A DNA stretch of 64,000 bases from Melghirimyces thermohalophilus (GTDB taxonomy: Bacteria > Bacillota > Bacilli > Thermoactinomycetales > DSM-45169), in the NCBI RefSeq assembly GCF_900102685.1, contig NZ_FMZA01000013.1, positions 1-64,000 of the forward strand, read 5' to 3'. Both the position numbers and the translations under genes were made by a program. Each line of letters starts with the position of its first letter. Position 1 is the first letter of the stretch. Of this stretch, positions 1 to 8,582 are shown piece after piece. The notes under the pieces were generated by a model. The model worked only from the letters and a program-made list of their open reading frames with translations, was not told where the DNA came from and did not search any database.

Positions 1-132
1 CCGGGTTTTTTCCAAGAGTCTACAAAATGGGGGCTTGACCATGACAGGAGGAAGGGGGTTTTTGCTGCCTTTTAACTCCTGTTCAGGGTATGATTTCCTT
101 TGATGTGGGGACAGTAAAAAAAGGTGATGCAG

Positions 133-1719
133 ATGAGAAAGCCAAGGGCTCGACGCGAACGCAGGAAAGCAGAAATTCTGAAAAAGAATTCCGAGGAAAA
201 AGTCAACCGGAAAACGGAAGGGGTCCGGGTATTTGAAGATGTTAAAAAGAACGCAAAATATATCAGTGATTTGATGGGAGACAGCAGCGACTTGATCACG
301 CGTTTTTTTACCATTCAGTATACCCCCGATCGAAAGGCGGCCCTGATCGCTTTGGATGGGATGGTCGACTCCACAACCATCGATCAGCATATCCTAAAGC
401 CTCTGATGCGGGAAGGAGAAAAGATCGAAACCAAAATCGATCTGTGGGAGATGACATACAAGAGCCTGGTGGAGGTGGGGGAGAACACCCCTACGGAAAA
501 AATGAAGGTTCTGGTCGAGGCCCTTCTCTCCGGAGATGTGATCCTGTTTATCGATGGATATGCTAAGGGTATGGCAATCGATGCCAAAGGCTGGAAACAG
601 CGGGGGGTGGAGGACCCCCGCTCTGAATCGGTGGTCCGAGGCTCTCGGGAGGGCTTTACAGAAACCCTCCGGGTGGATACGGCGCTGATCCGACGCCGGC
701 TGAAAGATCCCGACCTGCGGCTGAAAGATATGAAGGTGGGGGAACGTACCAAAACCGACGTCACCATCATGCACATCGAGGGCGTGGCAGACGAAAAAAT
801 CGTAAAAAAAGTGCAATCCCGCATTGAAAAGATCGATATCGATGGTGTTTTGGAAAGCGGGTATATCGAGGAGATGATCCAGGATACCAACTGGTCGCCT
901 TTTCCGGTGATCCAAAATACGGAGCGCCCAGATGTTGTGGTGGGCCATCTATTGGAAGGGAAGGTGGCGGTGGTGGTGGACGGAACGCCCAACGTGTTGA
1001 TCATGCCGGCAGTGTTTGCCCAGTTTTACCACAGTGCCGGGGATTACTACGAACAGTATATGATCGCCACCTTTTTACGGTTGCTCCGGTTGTTCGCCTT
1101 TTTCATCGCTCTCAGCCTGCCTGCCTTTTATATCGCTTTTATCGCTTTCCACCCTGACATGGTTCCCGGTGATTTGGCGATGGCCATGGCGGCGGGGCGA
1201 TCGACGGTTCCTTTTCCCTCGATCGTAGAAGCGGTGTTGATGGAGATCAGCGTGGAGATTTTGCGGGAGGCCAGTATCCGGCTGCCGGGGCCGATCGGAC
1301 CCACCATCGGGATTGTCGGCGCTCTGGTGATCGGTGAATCGTCGGTCAATGCCGGGCTGGTTTCACCGCTGATGGTGATTGTGGTGGCCTTGACCACGAT
1401 CAGCTCCTACGCCAACCCCAGTTACAACGCGGCCATCTCCCTCCGCCTGATCCGGTTTCCCATGATGATCGCTGCCTCGATTATGGGCTTATATGGGATT
1501 ATGTTGTTCATGTTGTTGTTGCTCCTCCACCTGATCAAAATCCGCTCCTTCGGCGTTCCCTATCTTTCTCCTTTCAGCCCGCTCCGCTTGTCGGACGTGA
1601 AGGATAGTCTGATCCGTGTACCGTGGCCGCTGATGAACAAACGACCGGTGATCTTCAGACCTGGTGACGATTCACGGGAAGGGGGTACATCCCATGGCAA
1701 AAGACGGAAACGGCAGTAA
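133..1719 (+). CDS. GerA-family spore germination receptor subunit A
   Basis: Subunit A of a nutrient germinant receptor of the spore inner membrane. It has a long hydrophilic N-terminal half, then about five hydrophobic segments from roughly residue 310 to 490 and a short basic tail, which is the GerAA/GerKA layout at a normal length (528 aa). The motif PGPIGPTIGIVGALVIG, typical of the family, lies in the membrane part. I chose the ATG at 133 because AAAGGTG lies six bases upstream; an in-frame GTG at 124 is the alternative. It is the first gene of an A-B-C operon and overlaps the B gene by 26 bp. The A-B-C order is like gerA or gerB rather than gerK (A-C-B). The germinant cannot be told from sequence. 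Confidence 0.93.
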   Translation: MRKPRARRERRKAEILKKNSEEKVNRKTEGVRVFEDVKKNAKYISDLMGDSSDLITRFFTIQYTPDRKAALIALDGMVDSTTIDQHILKPLMREGEKIETKIDLWEMTYKSLVEVGENTPTEKMKVLVEALLSGDVILFIDGYAKGMAIDAKGWKQRGVEDPRSESVVRGSREGFTETLRVDTALIRRRLKDPDLRLKDMKVGERTKTDVTIMHIEGVADEKIVKKVQSRIEKIDIDGVLESGYIEEMIQDTNWSPFPVIQNTERPDVVVGHLLEGKVAVVVDGTPNVLIMPAVFAQFYHSAGDYYEQYMIATFLRLLRLFAFFIALSLPAFYIAFIAFHPDMVPGDLAMAMAAGRSTVPFPSIVEAVLMEISVEILREASIRLPGPIGPTIGIVGALVIGESSVNAGLVSPLMVIVVALTTISSYANPSYNAAISLRLIRFPMMIAASIMGLYGIMLFMLLLLLHLIKIRSFGVPYLSPFSPLRLSDVKDSLIRVPWPLMNKRPVIFRPGDDSREGGTSHGKRRKRQ

Positions 1720-2869
1720 CCAAGCCGAATTGGATACGATTACCGTATATCAAAGTTTTGCGCTGCTCTTATCCACTATAATGGGGGTGGGCATCCTCGG
1801 TCTGCAACGGGGACTGGTGAAGGAATCAGGGCATGACGCGATTTGGATCATCCTGGTAGGGGGCCTCCTGGTCATGCTGTTGGTGTACATCATCACTCGA
1901 CTGATGGAACGCTTTCCCGGGAAAGCCCTGATGTATCTCGGTATGATCCCGACAGGGGATGACAACCGATTTACATGGACCAAGTGGATGTTCCTGCCTT
2001 TTTTGCTGTTGGCGGCTATCTATTTCACAGTGACCACGGGGGTGGTGGTTCGTACTTTTGGTGAAGTGCTGATCAGCGCGGTATTTATGAAGACCCCCTT
2101 AGAAGCCACGATTCTATCTTTGCTGGCGGCAAGCATCGTAGTGGCGGCCAACCGCCCGGTGGTAATCGCCCGTTTCAATGAATTTCTGCTGCCTCTGATG
2201 TTTCTACCTGTGCCCCTTGTTATCATCAGTCTGGTGCAAAAGGGGGAGTGGTTGAATCTGCTCCCTCTATTTCGGTTGGACTGGAACAGTATGATAAAAG
2301 GGGTCTTCTCCTCCCTTTTCGCTTATTCCGGTTTCCTGGTGATTGTCGTCTACATGGCCCGTTATCAGCAGCCGAAAAAAGCGGTGCGACCTCATATTTG
2401 GGCGGTCGGTATTGTGGTTTTGATCTACGGTTTTTTGGTGAGCACCGCCATCTCCGTATTCGGCATCTATGAGATACAGCGGCTGCTGTGGCCCACCTTG
2501 GAAGAAGTGAAAGTGATCGCCATACCCGGAAAAATTTTTGAACGGCTGGAATCGGGCGTCTTGGCCATCTGGATGTTGGCGGTGTTTACGACGATTATCA
2601 ACTTGATCGGAGCCCTGGTGGACTTGGTAGTCACCTACTTCAATATCAAAGAGACCCGGCGCAAATGGGTGGCCTGGGGAACCTTGCCCGTGCTTTACAG
2701 CATCTCCGTCTGGCCGCCCAACCTGCATACGGTCTTTCAGTGGTCGGACTGGATCGGCATGTATGAATTGGTGCTGGTGCTTTTGTTTATCTTGGTCTTC
2801 TCCATCCTTGCCGGGCTCCGGGGAAGAAGAAAGGGGAAAGAAGATGCCTCGTCACCTTCCTCTGTATAA
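1694..2869 (+). CDS. GerB-type germinant receptor permease subunit (endospore germination permease)
   Basis: Membrane subunit B of the GerA-type receptor, a member of the APC-like endospore germination permease family. The 391-residue product is hydrophobic nearly throughout, with about ten predicted membrane segments. The opening TVYQSFALLLSTIMGVGIL is the characteristic first helix. The ATG at 1694 was chosen because GAAGGGGG precedes it at good spacing; a GTG at 1664 would add ten residues without a clear ribosome site. It overlaps subunit A at its start and subunit C at its end, which indicates translational coupling of the three subunits. Confidence 0.93.
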   Translation: MAKDGNGSNQAELDTITVYQSFALLLSTIMGVGILGLQRGLVKESGHDAIWIILVGGLLVMLLVYIITRLMERFPGKALMYLGMIPTGDDNRFTWTKWMFLPFLLLAAIYFTVTTGVVVRTFGEVLISAVFMKTPLEATILSLLAASIVVAANRPVVIARFNEFLLPLMFLPVPLVIISLVQKGEWLNLLPLFRLDWNSMIKGVFSSLFAYSGFLVIVVYMARYQQPKKAVRPHIWAVGIVVLIYGFLVSTAISVFGIYEIQRLLWPTLEEVKVIAIPGKIFERLESGVLAIWMLAVFTTIINLIGALVDLVVTYFNIKETRRKWVAWGTLPVLYSISVWPPNLHTVFQWSDWIGMYELVLVLLFILVFSILAGLRGRRKGKEDASSPSSV

Positions 2870-3977
2870 AGCGATCGCTTTGATCCTGTCTCTCTCCTTG
2901 GTCAGTGGTTGTTGGGATGCCCGGGAAATTGAGGAGCGGACGGCGGCGGTCGCCGTCGCTTTAGACAAGGTGGGGGACCAGGTGGAGGTTACCGTCGAGA
3001 TTCCCGATCCGCTCAAAATCTCTGGCGGCGGTGGCGAAGGCAGTGGTGAAGGGGGGGAGGAAGCTGTTCAACTCTTGTCCGGCAAGGGGGATACGGTGAC
3101 CGATGCCCTTGATGAAATCCAGTTTAAAAGCAATCAGGATCTATTTCTAGGAAACAGTCAGCTGCTTCTGATTGGAGAAGAATTGGCGAGAGCGGGGATC
3201 CGGGATGTTCTGGACTCCTTTCGCCGGAATCCGGAAATTCGCCGCAGACAGTGGCCGGTTGTGGTAAAAGGGCGGGCGAAAGAGGCGCTTAAAATAACTC
3301 CCAAACTGGAACAGGTCCCGATGGATTACCTGTTAAACATGTTGGAGACCGGGGTGCGTTCTGGACTGTTTCTCAGGGAAGGCCTTAACGATCTTTATGT
3401 GGACCTGTCCAGCCCAGGAAAAGAGCCGGTGCTCAACCTGATCGAAGCAGAGAGTGAAAAGGCGAAATGGGTGGGAGGGGCGGTCTTTCATAGGGATCGC
3501 TTGGTCGGTTTCCTGGACCAGAAGGAGACCGGTGCTTTGGTTCGGATTCGGCAACAGTTTACAGGCGAAACGCTGAATGCTCCCTGCGGTTCACAGTCCG
3601 GCTGGGTTGTGTTTCGGCCGAAGGAGCTGAATCGAAAGGTTAAGATCCAGGAAGTGAAAGGGCGGCCTAAAATCCACACCACCTTAAACATCACCGGGGA
3701 TATCGTGGAAAAAAATTGTAACATGGATTTCAGCCAGGAACAGGCGATGAAGAAGATCAAAGACTCGATCAAGAAAAGGTTGGAGAAAAGGGCACAAGCG
3801 TTGGTCCAGAAGGCACAGCAGGACTTGAAAACGGATATCTTCAACTACGGCAATCGAATTCGGGCTCTCCATCCAGATATGTGGGAGCGAATGGACTGGG
3901 ATCAGGTATTTCCCCAAGCGGATATCCAGATTTCTTACAAGGTGGAAATCCGCCGAATCGGACTTCAAGCTAGGTAA
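2844..3977 (+). CDS. GerC-type germinant receptor lipoprotein subunit
   Basis: Lipoprotein subunit C of the receptor, anchored to the outer face of the spore inner membrane. The 377-residue product starts with a basic residue and a hydrophobic stretch ending LVSG-Cys23, a lipobox, followed by WDAREIEER, the usual start of mature GerC proteins. A glycine-rich linker lies near residues 55-67. The ATG at 2844 follows GGGGAAAGAAG and gives a proper signal peptide; an upstream in-frame start at 2763 would put a non-signal tail in front and is rejected. The gene overlaps subunit B by 26 bp and is followed at once by a terminator, so it is the last gene of the operon. Confidence 0.93.
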   Translation: MPRHLPLYKAIALILSLSLVSGCWDAREIEERTAAVAVALDKVGDQVEVTVEIPDPLKISGGGGEGSGEGGEEAVQLLSGKGDTVTDALDEIQFKSNQDLFLGNSQLLLIGEELARAGIRDVLDSFRRNPEIRRRQWPVVVKGRAKEALKITPKLEQVPMDYLLNMLETGVRSGLFLREGLNDLYVDLSSPGKEPVLNLIEAESEKAKWVGGAVFHRDRLVGFLDQKETGALVRIRQQFTGETLNAPCGSQSGWVVFRPKELNRKVKIQEVKGRPKIHTTLNITGDIVEKNCNMDFSQEQAMKKIKDSIKKRLEKRAQALVQKAQQDLKTDIFNYGNRIRALHPDMWERMDWDQVFPQADIQISYKVEIRRIGLQAR

Positions 3978-4002
3978 AACGGGAGGAGATCCTCCCGTTT
4001 TC
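3976..4002 (+). terminator. Terminator of the ger operon
   Basis: A perfect inverted repeat (AAAACGGGAGGA then TCCTCCCGTTTT, loop GA) begins inside the stop codon of the receptor C gene and ends in a short T run. It should separate the germination operon from prpC-prkC. Confidence 0.8.
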
Positions 4003-4518
4003 CTTTGGGGGTGATAAAGAGTCGGGTCACAGGAGCCGGGACGGTCGTTTACCGGGGATTAGAGATGCTTTCCGTCTTCAATGGCTTTTCTTTCCGGGGC
4101 GGTACTGATATAATAAGGAAAGTTTTGAGGAAATGATTTCACATTCATTTTTTTGGCGTGAATCTCTTAGGTCATGGGGAATCGCAGCGATGGAGGGGAG
4201 ATAAGGGAGAGCTCTCTTTACCGACGGTGCTTCACCGGAAAGCGGGCCACCTCCTTCAATCATAGGACCCATTGGTCTAAACGCGTTGGCCGCATGAGCC
4301 TTGATCGGGAGAATGATTCCCCAAGATGCCCCTGTGGTATAACGGGACCGATTGGACCCGCAATCATTCCGCGGGAACAAGGAAACGTATGGACGCGCCT
4401 TTAGGGAATTCGGGCGAAGGATATGGGGCGGAGAAGTATGAGACCTCCTGACGAGGCTTTGCTGTATCCTCTCCCATGCTTTCAGTCTGACAAACATCAA
4501 GGGAAAGGAGTCACCGGA
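4003..4518 (+). other. Long non-coding leader before prpC with structured segments
   Basis: About 515 bases without a convincing gene. Reading frames on both strands lack ribosome sites and family resemblance. It holds an extended -10 element at 4106-4114 and several hairpins: GAGAGCTCTC near 4207, CGGTG-CTT-CACCG near 4223, and CCTC-CTGAC-GAGG near 4444. If transcription starts after 4114, prpC has a leader of roughly 400 nt. I could not match it to a known riboswitch or T-box. Confidence 0.4.
4106..4114 (+). promoter_or_regulatory. Extended -10 promoter candidate upstream of prpC
   Basis: TGATATAAT is a perfect TATAAT hexamer with a TGn extension. No good -35 lies 17 bp upstream (TTTTCT), which is tolerated for extended -10 promoters. 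It would drive prpC-prkC-rsgA-rpe-thiT-thiN. Confidence 0.5.
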
Positions 4519-5274
4519 ATGGAAAAGGCATGGCTTACCCACAGAGGGCGGGTACGTGAGCTTAATGAAGACAGTGTCGGCCTTTTTCAGTCGGCTCACG
4601 GGGTGCCCGTGGCTGTGGTGGCGGATGGCATGGGCGGTCATCAGGCCGGTGATGTGGCCAGCCGGACAGCAGTTCGGGTGATCCAGCGCAAGCTTCAAGA
4701 CCTCCCCCGGGAGGCCGGAACCGACAAATGGAAGGAAGGCATCCTGGGTGCGGTGGAGGCGGCCAACCACGAGCTTTATCAGATGGCGAGCCAGGATAAA
4801 GGGTATAAGGGAATGGGAACGACAGTGATCGCTTCCATCCTGGGCCTGGAGGAAGTGGTGCTGGCCCATGTCGGTGACAGCCGCGCCTATCTTTTGCATG
4901 ACGAGGGGCTCTACCAACTGACGGAAGATCATTCTTTGGTCAATGTCTTGAAAAAACATGGAGAAATTACAGAAGAAGAAGCTCGTGTTCACCCCCAACG
5001 AAACGTGATCGTTCGGGCGGTGGGAACCAACGCAGAAGTGGAAGCGGATCTCATTGTCACTCCCTGGTATAAAGGGGATACCTTGTTGGTCTGTTCCGAC
5101 GGTTTGTACAACATGGTCTCCATCGACGTGATCGGCCAAGTGCTGACATCACCGATTCCTGTCCGCGAACAGGCTGAACGCCTCCTAAAAATGGCCCTGG
5201 ATGCCGGGGGGACGGATAATATCTCGCTGGTATTGGTTAAAAACGATGGAGCCGAAAAAGAGAAAAGATCATAA
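4519..5274 (+). CDS. prpC: Protein phosphatase PrpC (PP2C family)
   Basis: Metal-dependent Ser/Thr protein phosphatase that reverses phosphorylation by PrkC. The 252-residue length is that of Bacillus PrpC (about 254). Visible PP2C motifs include RVRELNEDS near the N terminus, VVADGMGGHQAGDVAS with metal-binding Asp and Gly, VGDSRAYL in the middle, LLVCSDGLYNMV, and GGTDNISLVLV near the end. The ATG at 4519 has AAAGGAG upstream and gives the family N terminus; an in-frame ATG at 4423 would add 32 unrelated residues. It lies just before prkC, the conserved kinase-phosphatase pairing. Confidence 0.96.
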   Translation: MEKAWLTHRGRVRELNEDSVGLFQSAHGVPVAVVADGMGGHQAGDVASRTAVRVIQRKLQDLPREAGTDKWKEGILGAVEAANHELYQMASQDKGYKGMGTTVIASILGLEEVVLAHVGDSRAYLLHDEGLYQLTEDHSLVNVLKKHGEITEEEARVHPQRNVIVRAVGTNAEVEADLIVTPWYKGDTLLVCSDGLYNMVSIDVIGQVLTSPIPVREQAERLLKMALDAGGTDNISLVLVKNDGAEKEKRS

Positions 5275-5277
5275 TCG

Positions 5278-6927
5278 ATGGGAGAGCGAGGTGAGATGCC
5301 AGTGGAAGGACGAAAATTGGGCGACCGTTACGAATTGATTGAGCGGGTCGGCGGAGGCGGAATGGCGGTGGTCTACAAAGCGCGGGATGTGCTCTTAAAC
5401 CGCTATGTTGCCATCAAAGTGCTTAACGAATCCCTCAGTAACGATTCGGAGTTTGTCCGTCGGTTCAGCCGGGAAGCTCAAGCCGCCGCCAGTTTGTCTC
5501 ATCCCAATGTGGTCAGTGTTTATGATGTTGGGCAGGAAGGGCATACACACTATATTGTGATGGAATACATCGAAGGGCCCACCTTAAAAGAGTACATTCA
5601 ACAGTACGGGCCGTTGACATCTGAAGAGATAGTTTCCATTGCATCTCAGATATGTGATGCCTTGGCCCACGCCCACGAAAACCAAATCGTCCACCGTGAC
5701 GTCAAACCCCACAACATCCTGTTGGGTTATAACGGCCGGGCTAAAGTGACCGACTTCGGTATTGCCCGCGCTTCAACTTCATCCACGATTACCCAGGCGG
5801 GTTCTGTGATGGGCTCGGTCCACTACTTTTCTCCGGAACAGGCCAGGGGAGGCGTGATCGGGGAGAAGTCGGACATCTATTCTCTCGGGGTGGTTCTCTA
5901 TGAAATGGTAACGGGGAGGCTGCCCTTTGACGGGGATTCCGCTATCTCCATTGCCATGAAGCATCTGCAGGATCCGGTGGAGAACCCAGCCGAAATCAAT
6001 TCGGAGGTACCTGAAAGCATCCATCAGATCATTCTGCGTGCCATGGAGAAGGATCCGGATCAGCGGTATCCAACGATTCGGATGATGAAGGCGGATCTGG
6101 ACGCCGTCTTTCATCACGATCGGGTCGAGGAACCCCCGCTGCGGACCGGTTCAGGGGATACACGCCCCTACGCCGTTGGAGGGGCAGCTGGCGTGTCCGC
6201 CTCTGAGGAGCAAACGGTTTCATCCCAACCCTCCGGTCAGGTGGGCGATCAGACGATGGCCAACCTGGAGCGTCTCCGCCACGTCCCTGCCGATAAAGAT
6301 AAAACCATGTTGGAGCGGACAGTGGTTTGGCTGGAAAATGTTCAGGCCAATATGCCTTGGTGGCAAAAAATTGCCTTCGGGTTGTTTACCCTGTTTGTGA
6401 TCTTTGCACTGGCCTTGTTCACATTTGATACGGTGATGGGTTGGATGGCCAAAGACGAAGGGAACGGAGTCCCGGAGCAAGGGGGAGAGCAGGGCAGCCT
6501 TCAAGATGTGACTGGAAAGACTGTGGCTGAAGCGAAGAATCAGTTACAGGGATACAATGTCACAGTGGAGGAATCGTATAACCCCCAATTTGGTCCCGAT
6601 GTGGTGGTCAAGCAACAACCGAAGGCAGGAGCCTCCGTTGGTGAAGGGGAATCGATCACCCTGTATGTCAACCCCTCCAATCTGACCCAGGTAGATAAAA
6701 ATTACGTGGGCGAATTTCAAAGCAGCGTTAGCCGATCCCAGTTCGATATGTCCTGGTATCGCTATCCCGGAAAAAGAAACGGAGAAATTATCGCGCAAAG
6801 TCCCAAAAAAGGCCAATATATCCGGCCGGGAGACAAGGTAAAACTTTATATCGTGGATAACGGCCAGGGTAAACCGCTGAGTGAGATTCCAGCAGATGTC
6901 CGGAAAGAATGGAATCTTTCGGATTGA
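5278..6927 (+). CDS. prkC: Membrane Ser/Thr protein kinase PrkC with two PASTA domains
   Basis: Hanks-type kinase that senses peptidoglycan fragments; in B. subtilis it acts in stationary-phase signalling and muropeptide-triggered germination. Kinase features: GGGGMA loop at about 25-30, Lys47 in VAIKVL, HRD with Asp141, DFG at 159-161, SPEQARG. A single membrane helix lies at about 363-385, followed by two PASTA repeats (about 407-466 and 470-535). B. subtilis PrkC (648 aa) has three PASTA domains and an extra C-terminal domain, so this 549-residue form is short outside the cell. ATG 5278 is four bases after prpC; ATG 5296, with GAGG four bases before it, is an equally possible start and matches the family N terminus. 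Confidence 0.95.
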   Translation: MGERGEMPVEGRKLGDRYELIERVGGGGMAVVYKARDVLLNRYVAIKVLNESLSNDSEFVRRFSREAQAAASLSHPNVVSVYDVGQEGHTHYIVMEYIEGPTLKEYIQQYGPLTSEEIVSIASQICDALAHAHENQIVHRDVKPHNILLGYNGRAKVTDFGIARASTSSTITQAGSVMGSVHYFSPEQARGGVIGEKSDIYSLGVVLYEMVTGRLPFDGDSAISIAMKHLQDPVENPAEINSEVPESIHQIILRAMEKDPDQRYPTIRMMKADLDAVFHHDRVEEPPLRTGSGDTRPYAVGGAAGVSASEEQTVSSQPSGQVGDQTMANLERLRHVPADKDKTMLERTVVWLENVQANMPWWQKIAFGLFTLFVIFALALFTFDTVMGWMAKDEGNGVPEQGGEQGSLQDVTGKTVAEAKNQLQGYNVTVEESYNPQFGPDVVVKQQPKAGASVGEGESITLYVNPSNLTQVDKNYVGEFQSSVSRSQFDMSWYRYPGKRNGEIIAQSPKKGQYIRPGDKVKLYIVDNGQGKPLSEIPADVRKEWNLSD

Positions 6928-6956
6928 TATTCGAGGTCTTTTTCATTCATAATGAG

Positions 6957-6990
6957 AACGAGGCTTTTGGGCCTCGTTCCCTTTACTTTT
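6957..6990 (+). terminator. Hairpin between prkC and rsgA
   Basis: AACGAGGC and GCCTCGTT form an 8-bp stem, followed by CCCTTTACTTTTT. It is likely a partial terminator within the operon, as rsgA has no obvious promoter of its own. Confidence 0.5.
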
Positions 6991-7014
6991 TCGGAACTTT
7001 TAAGGAGGGAAGTT

Positions 7015-7890
7015 ATGCCGGAGGGACAAATCGTACGGGCACTGAGCGGCTTTTTTTATGTGCGGACACCACATAGAGATATCCGGTGCCGGGCGCGCGG
7101 TGTGTTCAAAAAAAAGAAGTGGTCCCCCTTGGTGGGAGATTGGGTGACCTATGAAGAGACCGACGCCACGGAAGGGTGGGTGACCCATCTCCATCCGCGG
7201 AAAACAGAGCTGGTCCGCCCCCCCATTGCCAATGTGGATCAAGCGGTGGTGATCGGATCTTTTTTAGAACCGAAGGTGCAGTCGGAGCTGTTGGATCGGT
7301 TTTTGGTCCATGCTGAACGAGCGGGGTTGGAAACGGTGATCTGTCTGACAAAAAGCGATCTGCTCCCGGATTCTTCGGAAGAGAAAGCCCTGCGGGAGAT
7401 TTACGAAGCGGCTGATTATCCGGTGCTCATCACCAGTGTTCACACAGGGGAAGGAATCGAAGAGCTGAAACGTGCCCTGAAGAATCGGTTGTCCGTATTC
7501 GCCGGCCAGTCGGGAGTGGGAAAATCTTCTCTCTTAAATGCCATTCTTCCCTCCGCCCGTCTGCAAACAGGTGAGGTGAGCCGGAAGTTGGGACGGGGCC
7601 GTCATACCACTCGCCACGTGGAGATTCTAGATTTACCCGGGGGTGGGCAGGTGGCCGATACGCCGGGTTTCAGCCAGTTATCCTTTGGGAAAATGGAAGC
7701 AACAGAGCTGGGGCGTTGTTTTCCCGAACTGGCCGAACGCGCCTCGGATTGTAAATTTCGGGGGTGCTTGCATAAAAATGAACCCGGTTGCGCAGTAAGG
7801 GAGGCACTGACAACGGGAGAAATCAGTGGAACCCGGTATCGCCACTATTTGCAGTTTCTGGAGGAAATCAATGAGCAGCGGAGGTATTGA
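7015..7890 (+). CDS. rsgA: Ribosome small subunit-dependent GTPase RsgA
   Basis: Circularly permuted GTPase that helps mature the 30S subunit (CpgA/YloQ in Bacillus). Domain order is visible: an N-terminal OB fold, then G4 TKSD, then the P-loop GQSGVGKSS, then G3 DTPGFS, and a C-terminal zinc motif with three Cys and a His (SDCKFRGCLHKNEPGC). The 291-residue length is normal. ATG 7015 has the strong ribosome site AAGGAGGG upstream. In Bacillus, CpgA is a PrkC substrate and sits next to prkC as here. Confidence 0.96.
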   Translation: MPEGQIVRALSGFFYVRTPHRDIRCRARGVFKKKKWSPLVGDWVTYEETDATEGWVTHLHPRKTELVRPPIANVDQAVVIGSFLEPKVQSELLDRFLVHAERAGLETVICLTKSDLLPDSSEEKALREIYEAADYPVLITSVHTGEGIEELKRALKNRLSVFAGQSGVGKSSLLNAILPSARLQTGEVSRKLGRGRHTTRHVEILDLPGGGQVADTPGFSQLSFGKMEATELGRCFPELAERASDCKFRGCLHKNEPGCAVREALTTGEISGTRYRHYLQFLEEINEQRRY

Positions 7891-7892
7891 TC

Positions 7893-8570
7893 ATGATTAA
7901 AATTGCACCCTCCATTTTATCGTCGGATTTTGGACGCCTGGCTGACGAGATCAAAGAAGTGGAAGCGGCGGGGGCCGATTGGATTCATATCGATGTGATG
8001 GACGGCCGGTTTGTCCCCAATATTACCATCGGTCCTTTAATCGTCGAAGCGGTTCGTCCCCAAACCGGTCTCCCGCTGGACGTCCATTTGATGATCGAAG
8101 AGCCGGACCGTTACATACCTGCCTTTGCTCGGGCGGGGGCCGACTGGATCTCTGTTCACCAGGAGGCTTGTCCGCATCTAGATCGAACCATTCATCTGAT
8201 TAAGGAGCACGGGGCTCGTGCCGGCGTCGTACTCAACCCGGCGACACCGGCGGAGGTGTTGAAACCGATTTTACCGGAGTTAGATCTCGTGTTGCTGATG
8301 ACGGTCAATCCAGGATTTGGCGGACAAGCTTTCATTCCCAGAGTCCTAAAAAAGGTGGAGTCGATCCGGCGGTTGCTGGATCAGGAGGGGCTGTCCGATG
8401 TGGAAGTGCAAGTGGATGGGGGTATCAACCCAGAGACGGCGAAAACAGCCGCCAGAGCTGGTGCATCAGTATTTGTCGCTGGATCCGCCGTCTTTGGTAA
8501 AGAGGATCGAGAGAAGGCGATCCGTTCCATCCGTTCCGCAGCAGAGACGGGAGCTGCCCGCCGCAGATAA
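7893..8570 (+). CDS. rpe: Ribulose-phosphate 3-epimerase
   Basis: Interconverts ribulose 5-phosphate and xylulose 5-phosphate in the pentose phosphate pathway. It is a 225-residue TIM barrel with family motifs IAPSILSSDF, HIDVMDGRFVPN, VDVHLMI-type (here LDVHLMIEEPD), MTVNPGFGGQ and VDGGINPETA. The ATG two bases after the rsgA stop has GGAGG eight bases upstream. Position between rsgA and thiN matches B. subtilis. Confidence 0.96.
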   Translation: MIKIAPSILSSDFGRLADEIKEVEAAGADWIHIDVMDGRFVPNITIGPLIVEAVRPQTGLPLDVHLMIEEPDRYIPAFARAGADWISVHQEACPHLDRTIHLIKEHGARAGVVLNPATPAEVLKPILPELDLVLLMTVNPGFGGQAFIPRVLKKVESIRRLLDQEGLSDVEVQVDGGINPETAKTAARAGASVFVAGSAVFGKEDREKAIRSIRSAAETGAARRR

Positions 8571-8582
8571 GGAGGAGTGGCC

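Noticed and set aside
384-1004. Minus-strand frames opposite the germination subunit A gene
   Set aside because: No ribosome sites and full overlap with a clear gene.
4330-4380. T-box-like sequence (TGTGGTATAACGGG) before prpC
   Set aside because: It resembles the T-box only loosely, no terminator with T run follows, and prpC is not an aminoacyl-tRNA or amino-acid gene.
4078-5139. 353-codon open frame on the minus strand
   Set aside because: It is antisense to prpC over most of its length, has no ribosome site at a sensible distance and no recognisable family; a by-product of GC-rich codon use.
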